From the NCBI GenBank assembly GCA_000827495.1, contig KN817660.1, forward strand, positions 19,305-83,304: a stretch of 64,000 nucleotides of DNA, read 5' to 3'. Below the pieces are notes generated by a model, which did not search any database, was not told where the DNA came from, and was given only the letters and a program-made list of their open reading frames with translations. Below are positions 1 to 11,792 of the stretch, in pieces. A program made the position numbers and the translations under genes. The stretch's first letter is position 1. Every line of letters begins with the position of its first letter. The DNA comes from Hypholoma sublateritium FD-334 SS-4 (taxonomy: Eukaryota; Basidiomycota; Agaricomycetes; Agaricales; Strophariaceae).

Positions 1-522
1 TCTGCGATGTGTTGATCGCTGCAATTATGACATACTATGTACGCGCACACGATTCATCTGCCTCGAAGTGCCAATGAAATATCTGCTAACGGCTGAATAT
101 AAGCTGAAAAAGCGGGACATGGGGTTCAAGGAGCCGCGCTACATAATTAAGCGCACGATCAGATTGGCCATAGAGACAGGATGCATCACCGGTCAGAATA
201 TCCATCATCCTAGTCAATGGTCCCGCGATTAACGCGATCGCTTCCAGCATCCCTGGCGGGAATCAGCCTCGCTTTGGTGTACCTTCCTGGCCATCCCCCA
301 TATTACCAGGTTGCGGCCCTAATTCTAGGAAAGACATACTCGTCTTCGATGGTCGCGTCACTGAACAGCCGCGTCAAAGTCATGTCTAATTTGCCAGCGG
401 AGGCGCACCCTGCGTGGAACGAGTCGGCGCGCCTGACTAGCTCACAACGGTCCAGGATAGATGAGGGAATTGTGTTCGAAAGGAGTGATGAAACAAGCAA
501 CAGCTCGGCGTACACGGCGTGA
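1..522 (+). CDS. DUF6534-type membrane protein, C-terminal part (5' end outside window)
   Basis: Seen: the last exons of a plus-strand gene cut by the window edge. One exon ends at 191 (donor GTCAGA) and carries IETGCIT; it joins at 248 (acceptor CTTCCAG) to a final exon ending at TGA 520-522. The joined frame gives a hydrophobic helix, then ILGKTYSSSMVASLNSR. Family knowledge: the order 'FK..-(h)IRL-IETG..T - hydrophobic helix - GK.YS.S..A.LNSR' is the hallmark of the C-terminal DUF6534 domain of multi-pass membrane proteins that are highly multiplied in Agaricomycetes. Their function is unknown. The tail after LNSR is short and hydrophilic, as usual. The boundary of the exon beginning near base 105 is uncertain, because the frame upstream (1-70) could not be joined cleanly. 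Family call fairly sure; exact structure not. Confidence 0.7.
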
Positions 523-610
523 TGGTTTTCAAGTAGGTCCACGCGGAACATAATAGTAGAAGCTATGGTAATATACAGTCCAAATCGCAATCTATGCGGA
601 TGCATAATGA

Positions 611-1720
611 TTACTCGTAGGCCGGGGGTGGTAAAGAGAGTAATTGAGCTGTTGATTTGCTCTCACTAGATACAAAATAAGTTGAACCCGTCATGTTGTC
701 TGCTAGGAGGGCCTGTGGATGAAACGGTGTGACAGTTTCTGAGGTGACGGGCACTAGCCGTATGGTCAGTCTCAAGGAAATGGTAAATGATAACGTACTC
801 ACATGTCGTTGGTAAAGTTTTAACTCTATTCCTTTTCTTTCGCCAGATAATTGCACCGATAATGACAATTCCTATTAGCACAATACCGCCGACTACGCCC
901 CCGACAATGGGCATGGTATTATGAGTACGGCGTTCGGATAAGGAGGCTGCCGGTGATGTTGGCGAAGACGACGACCCTGTGGGTGTCGTAACCAGTCCGG
1001 GTGCTGTCGAAGTCGCTTGAGCCGTTCCAGACGACTCTCCCGGTGGTGTGGTGGACGTTGTGAGTCCCGTCTGCCCCGGTTTAGTTGAGAACTGCGTAGT
1101 AGATCCTGTCGCGGATGTGGGTGTCGTGGACGACTCAGATGTGGATGCCGTGGATGAATCGGATGTGGAGTCGGTGGCCTTTGTAGAGACTGTGGGTGCT
1201 AAGGTTGCCGTTGTTGTAGTTGTCTGTGTCAACGTTGTACCTATTGTAGGAGCCTGATTGGAGTTCCCCTGGGCGGCCTGAACTTGCACATAATCCAGGA
1301 TAAATTGTCCCTCGTTAGCCTGATACTGAATCTCCAGGGTATGGGCGCCGGAGCTGAGTATTTCGGACTGAAAGAATTGTTGGCGGTACTGAGCTTGAGA
1401 TTGCTGAACTGCGGTGTAGGACTGTTTCGTGGGCAAATTATCGAGGCTATAAACTGTAGTGGGTGCAGCTCCATCGCCGATGGGGGCAATGGTCCCGAAC
1501 ACAGTAATTTGTACGCCTGTATACAATGTCAATTATTTAGCCAAAGTATGCGCACCCTTGACAAGACATGCCAACCTGTGAAGGATATAACAGCTGTAGA
1601 AAGGGACAAGTTGGTCCAGGTGGATGTCCCGGCAAATTCCAAACCCTCCACTGACATTTGGCCCCAGAAACCGGTGTAGACGAAAGCTGGGTCGCGGTCA
1701 TCGAGGTCGGATAGCGACAT
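611..1720 (-). CDS. Single-pass membrane protein with Ser/Thr-rich stalk
   Basis: Three exons: 1720-1576, 1516-803 and 699-611, with phase-consistent GT-AG introns (315 aa). The N-terminal part opens with DDRDPAFVYTG and continues through VQITVFGTI to a short beta-rich ectodomain. A long Ser/Thr/Pro stalk follows, then one transmembrane helix (IVGGVVGGIVLIGIVIIGA) with a basic stop-transfer stretch RKKRNR, and a short cytosolic tail ending LPPPAYE. Family knowledge: agaricomycetes have many such type-I-like proteins; the ectodomain resembles a galactose-binding-like fold and the PPPAYE/PPPYSE tail is recurrent. The function is unknown; surface sensing or adhesion is only a guess. Start at 1720 chosen because upstream in-frame sequence to 1858 has no ATG; an unseen 5' exon with a signal peptide is possible. 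The acceptor at 700 (CCTAGCAG) was chosen because it alone restores the frame ending in PPPAYE. Confidence 0.72.
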
Positions 1721-4700
1721 GGCCAATGTGATAAGCCCAAGGATTGTGCCTAGGTAGAACCTAGGGCGAATATGTGTCCAGGGATGGATTGGGGCGTGGC
1801 CTGGCAGTGAAATCACCGATCCGTGAGGCTCATAGTACGCTATATGTAAGTATAGCAAAGGCTAGCCACCGCGGGCATAGTAGCGTATCCAAACCATATT
1901 TTCAACTTCCAATTGTTGATTTCTCGAAGCTGCCTCACTGGCACGCTGGCGTAGGACCCCCGAATACACTGAATCTGATGGGCTAGATCCCGAGTTGGAC
2001 AAATTCTGTGAAATTGGCCCAAACGGCCTTGCGAGAAAATTTGGTCCGAATTTAGGAGAAATTCAAACAGCCGTATTGGTCCCATGTGCGGACAAATTCC
2101 TAAGATTTTTGGCTTCTTCTGAGTCTTTCAGGCTCTTTCTGACCGTGGTGGTGACCTCTAACTGATGTTCACACGACTCGCTTAGAGCAAAAAAGCTCCG
2201 ATGCGGACAGATTTTCGAAAAATCGCCCTCAAAACATGCGGACAAAAAGCTGAAATTAAGACATTTTGGGATCTAGCCTCCATCAGTATATTCCGGGGTC
2301 CTGCTGCCGTCCATTGATGCATTCCCAACCAACTGCATTTGACAGATTGATGATGAGGATTTTCTGACCATGCCGACAGCAACCGAGAAAATTACCGGAT
2401 TCAGTCCTCTTCAGTGCCAAATCGGGTATGTCGGCGTGCGAACTTGGTATTTTACGTGACTATTTCACAGCATGCAAGCAGCAATTGTGCATGCTGGAGT
2501 GTGCCGGAGTGTGGACTAACGTAGATCGCAAACGATGTAGATATGGGGAGGCTCGTGAGTCGTTCTCTCTGAGCTCTGAGCGTTGAGCATCACAAGAGCG
2601 TCAGGGGACGTTTCATCAGTAGGCGTTCGCGGCGATTGAAATTATACAAACCGTCGTGCCTATTCTTATGGTCGCTCCATCATTGGTCAACAGCATCCAT
2701 CACCTGCATCAACGTTGAGTAACTTCTTTCTCATTCTCCAACCCATGTTGATTCCATGATTTTCTCATAAAATATCGCAAATATTGGGGACGTACTTATT
2801 CTCGCAGTATCCCATGGCAATAGATGACAACACTGTGCAAAAAATAAGCAGGATATAAAAGGGTGTCGGATGTAGCAAAATGTCCTACTTAAGTATGAAA
2901 ATATACTACTTTTCCCTAGAGACCCAAAAATTGGGCACGATGCAACGTAGGATAGTTTCGTCCCTCGCAATACCCTAGCNGCATAAAATTGTCCCTCCAA
3001 AGACCCTAGCAGCTTTTTTTGTTACCATTTCCACGTATGAAAATTCATATTATTTGCTGTATACTGAGGTACTAGCGGTAAAGTATGGTNCTTCTGTAAG
3101 TATCAAAAATCTGTGTTTCCTACCGCAGGTTGCATCGAAAATGGTACTTCTCGAAGAGGCTTAAAATTGTGAATATGAAAGAAATAATATATTNGTTGGT
3201 ATCGACGTGGGCATGCTACATTCTATCTACTCCTNATCCTCCTCTGCTCTGTTCCAACTATTACGCCGTAAGATTGCTTTTGGAGATACTCAAATTGAAN
3301 TTACCATATTGAATCAGCGACANGACGCACCNTTTTCTTGCCGCTAGAGCAGCTTTCGGCGAGCTCATCCTCCCTCCGAAAAAAAACATCTGCGACAAAT
3401 AGNTGTCTAACTGAAAAATAAGGCATTTAGTGNTAGTACNCAAAAAATAGAAATAAGTACTGGGCGCTGAGCGGGGGTTGCCCTGTGACCGAGGCGGAAG
3501 TAAGCACGAGAATGGGCTAGAAAGTGACTGCAACATTTGCGGGATTACTTATAATACGCACCGCATTTGCTGAATGTCATGCGTGTAGGTGCTATAACCA
3601 GAGTAGAGCTATGGTTGGAGTTNAACGGTACAGAGTACAGTGTATTGTTGCCCACGACNTTGTTACTTTAGAGCCAGNCGGTGTTACGGCACCGCAAAAC
3701 CTGGGCGCCCCATTTGTACCAGTTAATAGGANCAAAACGGGTAGCGGAAGGATGCAATACATACATACCTTTATTAATGGGANTTTGTCCCTTTCGTCAT
3801 GCTCCCTGAGNTCTACATGTGCGCAGTNGCTAATGGCGGGGGACAACGGGGATTCTTCGATTGGTGCTTCTGTGTCGGGGACGTAGATGAGATTGTCCGG
3901 GGCACGGCGCGGTGAGACGCTCTCCTGTACAACACATTAATAATTTGAGATGTGAGCCAATGAACATACNGCGAAATTGGCTATCCCTCCNCTAAGGTGG
4001 GTGTATGCATGTCATAGGTGAGTATATGCGNGTTATAGGCGAGTATATGNAGGTTATAGGTGAGTATATGCGGGTTATAGGTAAGTATATGCACATGATA
4101 TGGCAAATAGTAACTTAGCAAAGTGTAGTATATGTCATAGGAGAGATTCCTGGTGGCTTCGCATTAGGAGCTTGAGATGGGACGTAGGCATGACCGACCG
4201 ATGACCGACGCACAGTCGAAGTCACTGGAGGACACAAAAATGGANCACCGGAGGACGCAAAGTCTACTCCAGAGAGATTCGGACGACGCGAAGTCAAATC
4301 CGAGGCTAGGGACTTGATGTGAGGCGTTTTACAAGCAAGGCCCCAACGGCGGAGGGGAGAACATGGTGGTTAGGGACAGAGAGGGANGGATGTGATATGT
4401 GACAGAANACTCACATGATCAGTCGCGTCGCGCTTCTTCGGCATTCTCCGGGCCCAAAATATCTCACAAGTCCCGCGCACCTTGCGCGTACCACTGACTC
4501 ACTCCTCGGGCGGCCGAGGAATTCTCCCTTCCGCCCTAGGCTCAGTGCTCGTTCTGTGAGATAGGCTGCTGCCATNGGATGCCAGTGCATCCGCGCACTC
4601 GGGCGCACAGGNTACTCCCGCCACGCGACAATGCCACTGCCTTTTCTTGCATGCCGCGGGATGCTTTGCCCGCAGCATGTGTTTGGACATCGACGGATTT

Positions 4701-6235
4701 TCGGTGTATGGCGCGTTCCGAGTCATTGTATGAAAGATGTCTTTGTGGCGGCGCTCCCAATGCGCAGGTGCTCAGAAATTCTGCCTACGCACATCCTCGA
4801 GACTACGAGGACAGAAGAAAGGGTATTTTTATAGTGCAGTAGCTAATACATGCCGATTGTAGGTAAAATCATACAAAANTATTNATTNCGCACTCTCGCG
4901 GAATAAAATCANACGTTATGGATCCCACCGTANGCGCCATCCACGCTTTGAACAAAGCGCTGATCATGNGTGTACCCAGCGGACGTTGATATNTCCCACA
5001 TATATTTTNATCAACTTGCCATCCTACACCCATCTAAATAGCCCGTTGTCGCCGTTCTTTGCCTACTTACCCACCCACTCTTTTGAGCTGGTTTGTAAGA
5101 CGGCTACCTCTCAAGACTTCCCCGGCTCCCATCTGGTGTTAAATATTAGAAGTAGTATCTTTTATTACCGATGTACCAAGTAAAGCTGCATGGGTACTGT
5201 AATTTGCCACGTTNAAAAGCAATAAATATTACTATGAGAGCAAACTTTTGCTTGTATTAAACGCCATAATCGAGCAATCCCTGAAAGCAGGAAAAATCCA
5301 TGCTGTGGAGAAGGCAGTATAGTAAAGTGCATCAGCAGTGTATTTNGCTACGTTTGAAAGGTAGGATATATTTGTCCCTCCCAAAAATATTTTTCCTACC
5401 TCGGAAAGCACTATTATCCGGTCTGGGGATTATTTGCTACCCGTGTATAAGAAAATCCTACTTGGGTAGCAAAATAAGGTGCTTATTTTTTTTGCAGTGA
5501 CAACCAATAGAACGCTAATAGCAATGGGGTATTATTCATGTTATTGCGACGACCGGAGCCTAAGTTATATGGTGTCTAGATACTTATACTAGTATGCTGC
5601 ACACCGGCAGTGCAGCTTGACTATAACATGATGTTGCGTCAGTGTCTTCATATACATCGTCGATAGCCCGCGTCTCTAGTACTTACCAACACATCCTCCC
5701 TTTAGCCAACCGCAGGGATTTCGCGTTCTCTACTTCAATATGGACTTGACTGAAAGGCGCTTGAATATGTCGAAATGGCAGTGATCTAAACTTTCAATAG
5801 CAGCTTTATCTGTCCAGGATTTTATGGAAACGGTATTCAAATTTGTATCTATACGAAAATTTTCATTATAACTCTGTACATTCCCTACATCACTGGGACC
5901 TCAAGCCGACGACTCACGAGTCGTCGCCAGCACCCAAACTCACCTTCCAACGCACGCGATTACACGTCCAACGCGCTAGTAGTAGAATCATAGCCAAACA
6001 GTATATCTGCGATCAGTAGTAAGTATACCACTATCCGCGAGGTCTGCCTCATTGACAGCGGCGGGGAGCGACAAACTCCCGTGAGTCGTTGTGGATTCCG
6101 TATTCGCCGTACGCGTTGACGTAGCTGGATGGCACTGACTCGTCGCACGCGTCCGCCTGCACCGAGTCTTTGATAGCAGACAAGCCAAATGCGGGCAGCA
6201 CGGGCCAGACGTGCGCACGGCCGACCGCGGTCTAG
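1721..6235. other. Gene-poor, N-rich interval
   Basis: No convincing gene. Open frames are short and interrupted, and many ambiguous bases occur between about 2980 and 5350, suggesting collapsed or poorly covered repeat sequence. A 21-bp tandem array lies at 3997-4101. The minus strand of 5960-6235 may hold the decayed 3' end of the kinase pseudogene next to it. Confidence 0.5.
3997..4101. repeat. 21-bp tandem repeat, about five copies
   Basis: The unit is close to GTGAGTATATGCGGGTTATAG. Copies begin at about 3997, 4018, 4039, 4060 and 4081; the first and last are the most diverged. It lies in non-coding sequence with ambiguous bases. Confidence 0.8.
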
Positions 6236-6780
6236 TCAAGCGCCGTGCGGGGGTCCGCAGCGATGTCGAGCACGGCGAACTGCGCCCGCCAGTCGGCGTA
6301 GTCCGGTAGGCGGTCGCATATGAGGCCTGAGGGCGCGGCTATAGTCGAGCAGGCCACCGAACGCAGGCGGGAAGTGCGCGCAGAGGGCCGCGCCAGATGC
6401 GGATTCTTTCGCGGCGTGGATGCGGGGGAGCACGCTCGACAGTTCTCCACCGGAGGTCGCCGCGCACAAGGAACAGGGCGGTTGAAGGCGCTGAATTCGA
6501 AGTCGTCGCGCGGGCCGAGTGCTGCGCGGTGGATGAATCTGGAAACATATACAAGGGGAGCTTTGAAAGACGTACCGAGGCCACTTTCGGCATTGGATCA
6601 GGCTTAGAAGTTAGCATGCGCAATGCCTCGAGAAATGCCAAAGTCGATGAGAATAACTTTGGATGGGTCTGTCAGCGAGTAGAGGTTGTTGTCGGCCTTG
6701 ATATCACAATGGACAATACCATGGATAACTGGTATATGGTCTAAAGCAGACAACTGCATATCTTAGGTTCATGTTGCAGG
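6236..6780 (-). pseudogene. Decayed CK1-like protein kinase
   Basis: Reading the minus strand, one frame gives IVHCDIKADN (catalytic loop, about 6697-6715) and VILIDFGIS (the DFG magnesium-binding motif, about 6638-6655), a spacing normal for kinases. The frame then stops. Further conserved pieces appear in three frames: GPRDDFE, then LFLVRGDLRWR, then SGAALCAHFPPAFGGLLDYSRAL, then PDYADWRAQFAVLD at about 6240-6290. In the casein-kinase-1-like families of basidiomycetes these blocks come in this order in one frame (DDLESL, LRG.LPW, CADLP..F..ll.Y.R.L, PDY). So this is a CK1-like gene broken by at least three frameshifts, and the N-lobe is not recognisable. A gene with badly resolved sequence rather than real frameshifts is the alternative, but there are no ambiguous bases here. 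Confidence 0.68.
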
Positions 6781-7563
6781 TCCAGGTTTGGACGCTTCAC
6801 CTTTTGCGGCACGCGTGATTTCTTGAGGTAAACTAGGCGCCTGACAGTTCCTCCACGGCGTCGTGCATGCAGCCCTGCCATTGGTAGGGTATATAAGATA
6901 CACAGTTGAGGGAAACCATGGTAGACAACATACATATACACCAACCCCGATGAGCGTACCAGAACGGAAGGTCCAAGGTGCAGGTATGTATTCAATGAAA
7001 TTCTTGAATATATAAAGTGCCACTTAATGACTGTAATTGGTTAATGAAAGAAGAGCTTAGGAGAGGAGACAGAGATACTTATTTCTTTCTAGCTTACCTA
7101 AACACTCATCACATACTGGACTATCAAGTGTGCCGATGGGCGCCTAAATTACATTCATGCGATTTGCGTGCGATCGCAGCGCACTCGTACGGCTAGCTTG
7201 TAGCTAGACGCGTTTGATGTTAACGGCTGTGAGGCGTCGGCGTGCATCCGGCGCGCGTGCGCAATGAAGGAAGCGTTCCCCTCGCAGACGGAATACATTC
7301 CTTACACCGGCTCGTCAGCGCACCATGACGCGGACCGCGGGCAGAAACATGAGCCGCTTACCATTCGAATATCATGATTGAGAACTTTTCATTATTTTCA
7401 AGTACTCAGTAGCCCGGGAAGAATCTAACGCGTTCATAATACCTTCCCGCCTAACTATGGGGAACGGATAAGTAAGTAATCGCAATGTCTTTCCAACGAA
7501 ATCATATCTACACCCAATCAAATCGGAGTTGGTCAAAGTGACCTGGCCCTATTCTTCCATCCC
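6781..7563. other. Intergenic, nothing recognised
   Basis: This lies between the kinase remnant and the 3' end of hse1. It may contain remains of the kinase N-lobe on the minus strand (6781-7023), but no glycine loop or catalytic lysine could be picked out. Confidence 0.4.
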
Positions 7564-10500
7564 TCAGCCGGACACCGCACTCCCGCTCCCTGGATCAGTC
7601 AGCGTAAGCCCGCCGAGTCCTGCCGTCGGCGGGAAGTACGACGCGTCACCCGCCGGCCCTTGAGCCACTGCGCCCGTCTTCTTCGGGAGGACCCACGCCG
7701 GTGTCGATGCGCCCTGCGTCGGACTCCCTGCGCTGTTCTGGCGCACGACACCGAACGTGCCGCGCGTGGGCGATGACGCCTGTAGCGGCGCTGCATTGAC
7801 ATCCGCCGCCGGACTGTGCACCAGCGCTGGTTGCTGATACACGCCGAACGCAGGCTGATCGTGGAGCTGGAACCCAGTTGTTTGAGGCTGAGGCTGCTGC
7901 TGCTGCTGAGCCGGTGAGGTCGCGCGGACGGACGTCACGGCAGCAGCGCCGTATGCCACCTCATTGTCGGCGGGGTGGGCTTGGTAAGCCTGCGCCTGGA
8001 GCGATGACTGACGACCTAGAGTTTGCTGAGGTTGTTGTTGCTGGGGCTGCTGCTGCGGTTGTTGTTGTTGCTGCTGCTGCTGCTGCCCGTCCGGGCTCTG
8101 CGCCGCAGGCGCCGAATTGTCCTGCGCATCCGTTACGCCAGGGATTGAAATGAAATACACCGACCCCGCCTTATCCAGTCCGCCCTGGGCATAGTACTGC
8201 GCCCATGCTTGGACATTGGGGTCTGCATAGGTATAGGATGGGTTATAGACATAGGGCGGTGGGCCGGAAATGGGCTGCTGTGGCGCGGCGTGAGTTTGCG
8301 GCTGCGGCTGCGGCTGAGGCTCTGGCTGGGGTTGGGCTTGCGCCTCCGGTTGGTTTTGCGGCTGGGGCTGGGGCGACGACGCCGTGGCATATGCAGGCTC
8401 CTGGTGCAGCTGGACGGGCTGTTGCTGCTGAATGGACGGCTGCTGCCGCTGAATGGGCTGCTGCTGGGTCGGAAGCTGCTGGGCGGGCAGAGCTTGCACG
8501 GGTTGATGGAGTGGCTGCTGCTGCTGAACGGGCTGCGCTTGGATAGGCTGTTGAATCGGCTGCTGTTGGACAGGTTGATGTTGGATAGGTTGCTGAAGAG
8601 GCTGTTGGTGCTGCACGGGCTGCAACGGCTGCTGCAACGGCTGCTGCTGCTGTTGTTGTTGTAGTGGTTGCTGTTGCTGCTGGATGGGCTGTTGCTGCTG
8701 CTGTTGGAGCTGCTGTCCCTGTACTGGATAAGGTGTCGGACCCTGTTGGCTGTACGGCGCGCCTGGCTGATGCCCAGCGTACCCGCCCTGCGGCACCACC
8801 CCATAGCCGGCCGGCACCTGCTGCTGCTGCTGCTGAGGTTGCTGCTGTTGTTGTCCGGGGATCCCTCCATACGGCCCCGCTGGTTCGCCGTACCCGCCTA
8901 CCTGTTGGAGCGGGGGCTGCTGGCCGGGGCCCGCGCCGGGTGACGTGTAGGGACTCGTGCCTGGAGCTGCGTACTGCGCGTACCCTGACTGTTCATGTAC
9001 CGCAGCGGCGGGCGGCGCGTTCCAGCCGTAGCCTTGCGGAGGTCCGGCTGGCTGATACTCAGGGCGGCGACCAGGTCCTACGGCGCTGCGCGAGTCAGGC
9101 CGGCCCTGGCCATATTGTGGGACGCGGAAGGTGGGCTGTTCGTATACTAAAGAGGGCAAAAGTACGCAATCAGTACACGTACATAGAATATGGAGCAGTG
9201 TAGATCTCACCCCCCGAATGCCGTGCTAAGCTTTCTTCCATCATCCTGTCAAATATCGTTCTAGCCCGGACAAAGGTCTCGTTCATCGATACCAAATCAG
9301 CTACAAGGACATTGTCAATTATCGTAGATTTTGCCGGAATCAAGATTTACGACAAACCTCGCTTTTGGCTATATTTGTCGATCAACTTGACTATCTTCGG
9401 CCGCAGCGCCATGCTAGATCGATAGAGTTCCTGTAGAGATGAACATGATGATCAGTTGGTCAAAGATCACCATTATGAAAACCCACCTGAATCTCTTCGT
9501 TATCTGCAAGATTATCCTTGGCCGGGTCCATGGCGCGTAACATGTTCAAGAGCTTCTCGACATTGACAGCCTGCGCAAATACAGCCGCCTCACGTTCAGC
9601 CTCCTTTGCTAATTCCGAAGCAGTGGGTTCCGGCATGGCTTCCTGGAAGATGCGGATAACTGATAAGGATGACGCTTGTATTCGATGCAAACGAGATTAC
9701 ATACCACATAATTGACGGGAAAAATACCCGTGCGTCCCTTCAGTTGACCGCGCCACCAGTCTTTATAGCCGCGGTCAACAACCTTGATGATATCACCTTT
9801 TTCAAAGGCCAATTCTCCCGGTTCCGTTGGTTCGAAAGTATGCAGCGCCCTCACACGGGTGACGATATTCATATTGGCCGGCATCGGCGATCCTGATGCG
9901 TTGTCGGAGGAAGCTGCTGGTGTTGCTGAAACAGGTGCAGGCGTCGCAACTGCTGCAGCAGGAGCGACAGTTTCGGGTACTGCAGAAGAAATTGTGGTGT
10001 TGTGTTTCTGCAACTGTTCTTGGTAGTGCTGTTGTTGCTGACGCTGCTGGGTCGCGACGGTGTTGGGCGACGGTGTGCGAGCCGGCACATATCCTCCGCC
10101 AGAGTATTTCGGAGCCGCGAATGGATGAACTGTGCTCGAGCTCGACGCAGCTTGCGTAGCCGTGGTCGTGCTGCGGGCTGCGGTCGAGCTGCTTGACCCT
10201 GAGGCGGCCCCTGAGGAGCCCGCGGCAAGGCTGTAGTCCGACCACTGGCCGCGGCCACCTTTATCCTGCATAGACATCTCCAGGACACGCTGGAGCTCTT
10301 CCTCTTCCTTGCGACGGATCTCGTCGTCAACCGTTGGCGGTGGAGCCTCCTGCGGCTGTTCGAACTTGTAGTCTGCGAATGCAATAAGTAAAGCGACGCC
10401 GCTGAAAGGCCAGCCTACGCACTTTTCGCCTTGAGATTATTGTAGCAATCTTCCATGATCCCCAGCGTCTCATCCTTCTCGAACTCTGCGGTCCACATAG

Positions 10501-11010
10501 CTATCAGGCCTAGCGCGCGGCGGCGTACTTTCTCGTGGGTATTCTACTGACGATGAGATTATGCTGGCCCATGTAAACGAATGACTCACCCGATCCGTGA
10601 TCAGCTTCTCCAGACCTTGAGTGAATGCTCTAGATGCGAGCTCCCGGTGAATTTCGATACCCAGATTCTTGCTTAGTGATTCCGTTAGCGACAGCGCATA
10701 TAGCTGCACGTTCGGGTTTCGGTGGGCCAGACGCTTGAGGATGGCAGCAATGGCGGCATGAGCCCTAGATGTTGCAGTTAGTGCTGACGTTTCCTGTGAA
10801 TTGTCGACGGGCGACGTACCCCGGCTGCTTCTCATCCTGCACCTTATCGCACAAGTTAAGTATAAGTTCCCAGTTCTCGCTTGTCAGATTCTCGTCTGTC
10901 GTCTTGTCTGCACACCGATTCGAGGCTATCAGTCGATGCTCTGGAAATATGGTGTACACGCACTCACTAACTATGTCCTCGTATTCTGTCGACGAACTGC
11001 CGCCAAACAT
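7564..11010 (-). CDS. hse1: Hse1/STAM-like ESCRT-0 subunit with very long Gln-rich tail
   Basis: Nine exons: 11010-10968, 10907-10820, 10764-10590, 10543-10423, 10372-9705, 9642-9487, 9430-9358, 9300-9211 and 9146-7564; all phases agree (998 aa). Domain order: VHS domain (about 1-142; [43 protein letters not shown]), ubiquitin-interacting motif near 165-180 ([15 protein letters not shown]), SH3 domain (about 310-365; [19 protein letters not shown] ... WWRG ... FPVNYV), GAT/coiled-coil region ([19 protein letters not shown] ... [12 protein letters not shown]) and a roughly 530-residue tail rich in Gln/Pro. Family role: with Vps27, Hse1 forms ESCRT-0 on endosomes, binds ubiquitylated cargo and sends it to multivesicular bodies. 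The tail is much longer than in yeast Hse1 (about 450 aa in all) and is built of CAG/CAA runs. Divergent from mms2. Confidence 0.95.
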
Positions 11011-11185
11011 GGTGGATTATGAGTGATATATAGGTCCTCTGAAGGGGGGTTTGAATAAGAGATAGAATTGACAGGAAAGAGGTATAAAATGCGGCTGCGG
11101 ACGAGGAGACAAATGGAGGCTATGTTGAAGGAGCGTTTGTGGCTGTGACTCAGCTTGTGGCTTTCTTTACAACTCTCACCAATCA
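11011..11185. promoter_or_regulatory. Shared divergent promoter of hse1 and mms2
   Basis: Only 175 bp separate the two start codons (11010 on minus, 11186 on plus), so both promoters must lie here or overlap the 5' exons. The stretch contains GGTATAAAATG near 11080-11090 on the plus strand, a TATA-like site upstream of mms2. Inference from spacing; no experimental signal. Confidence 0.5.
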
Positions 11186-11792
11186 ATGGCTAAAGGTACC
11201 TTTTGTAATCGTCTACAGCATCTAGGACGATCAATAAACGCGACTTAGTTCCTAGAAACTTCAGACTTCTCGAAGAGCTTGAGAAGGGCGAAAAGGGCAT
11301 CGGTGATGGGTCATGCTCGTATGGCCTCGAAGACGGCGACGACATCCTGATGAGCAACTGGAACGGCACTATCATCGGCCCAGGGCACGTACGTATATCT
11401 GGAGTAATTTAAATCGACCTATGCTAACCATCGTCACCATCTATCGTGCTTTATGACCACAATCAGACTGTCCACGAGAACAGAATTTACAGCCTCAAGA
11501 TCACCTGCGGCGACAACTACCCCGATGTGCGACCCGATGTCCAGTTTATTTCACGCGTAAACCTGCCTTTCGTAAATCAGGAGAACGGAAAGGTAGATCC
11601 CAACAAGTTGCATGTACTCTTGAATTGGTCGCGGAATCTTAGCATCGAGAATGTACTTGTGGAAATCCGAAAGTACGTCGTGTTATCTCATTGCATCGCC
11701 TTGATCCCGACCAATTCGCAATGATCTTTAGGGAAATGGGATCGTTTAACAACCGGAAGCTGCAGCAGCCGCAAGAAGGCTCTACTTTCTAA
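11186..11792 (+). CDS. mms2: Mms2/Uev1 ubiquitin E2 variant
   Basis: Four exons: 11186-11195, 11249-11388, 11467-11672 and 11732-11792, giving 138 aa, the normal length. The first exon codes only MAK plus one base, a common pattern for this gene. Seen: [57 protein letters not shown] text, and the C-terminal tail [13 protein letters not shown]. Family knowledge: UEVs have the E2 fold but lack the catalytic cysteine; none is visible in the expected HPN/C region, fitting a UEV. With Ubc13 it builds Lys63-linked ubiquitin chains in error-free postreplication repair. Nothing looks damaged. Confidence 0.95.

Noticed and set aside
303..605. Minus-strand open frame of 100 codons
   Set aside because: It lies opposite the DUF6534 coding exon, which has clear family motifs.
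666..868. In-frame readthrough of the second exon of the membrane protein ending FNLFCI
   Set aside because: A GTGAGT donor at 802 and the CCTAGCAG acceptor at 700 give a tail ending LPPPAYE, the known ending of this protein type.
4411..4842. Overlapping frames on both strands around 4.4-4.8 kb
   Set aside because: Ambiguous bases, no splice-consistent extension and no recognisable motif.
5520..5720. Possible LTR end (sequence ...CTTACCAACA before 5695)
   Set aside because: No matching second LTR, primer-binding site or retroelement protein in the window.
8133..8870. Ser/Asn-rich 245-codon frame on the minus strand and Leu/Ala-rich frames on the plus strand at 8.2-9.2 kb
   Set aside because: They are other-frame readings of the CAG/CAA repeats of the Hse1 tail.
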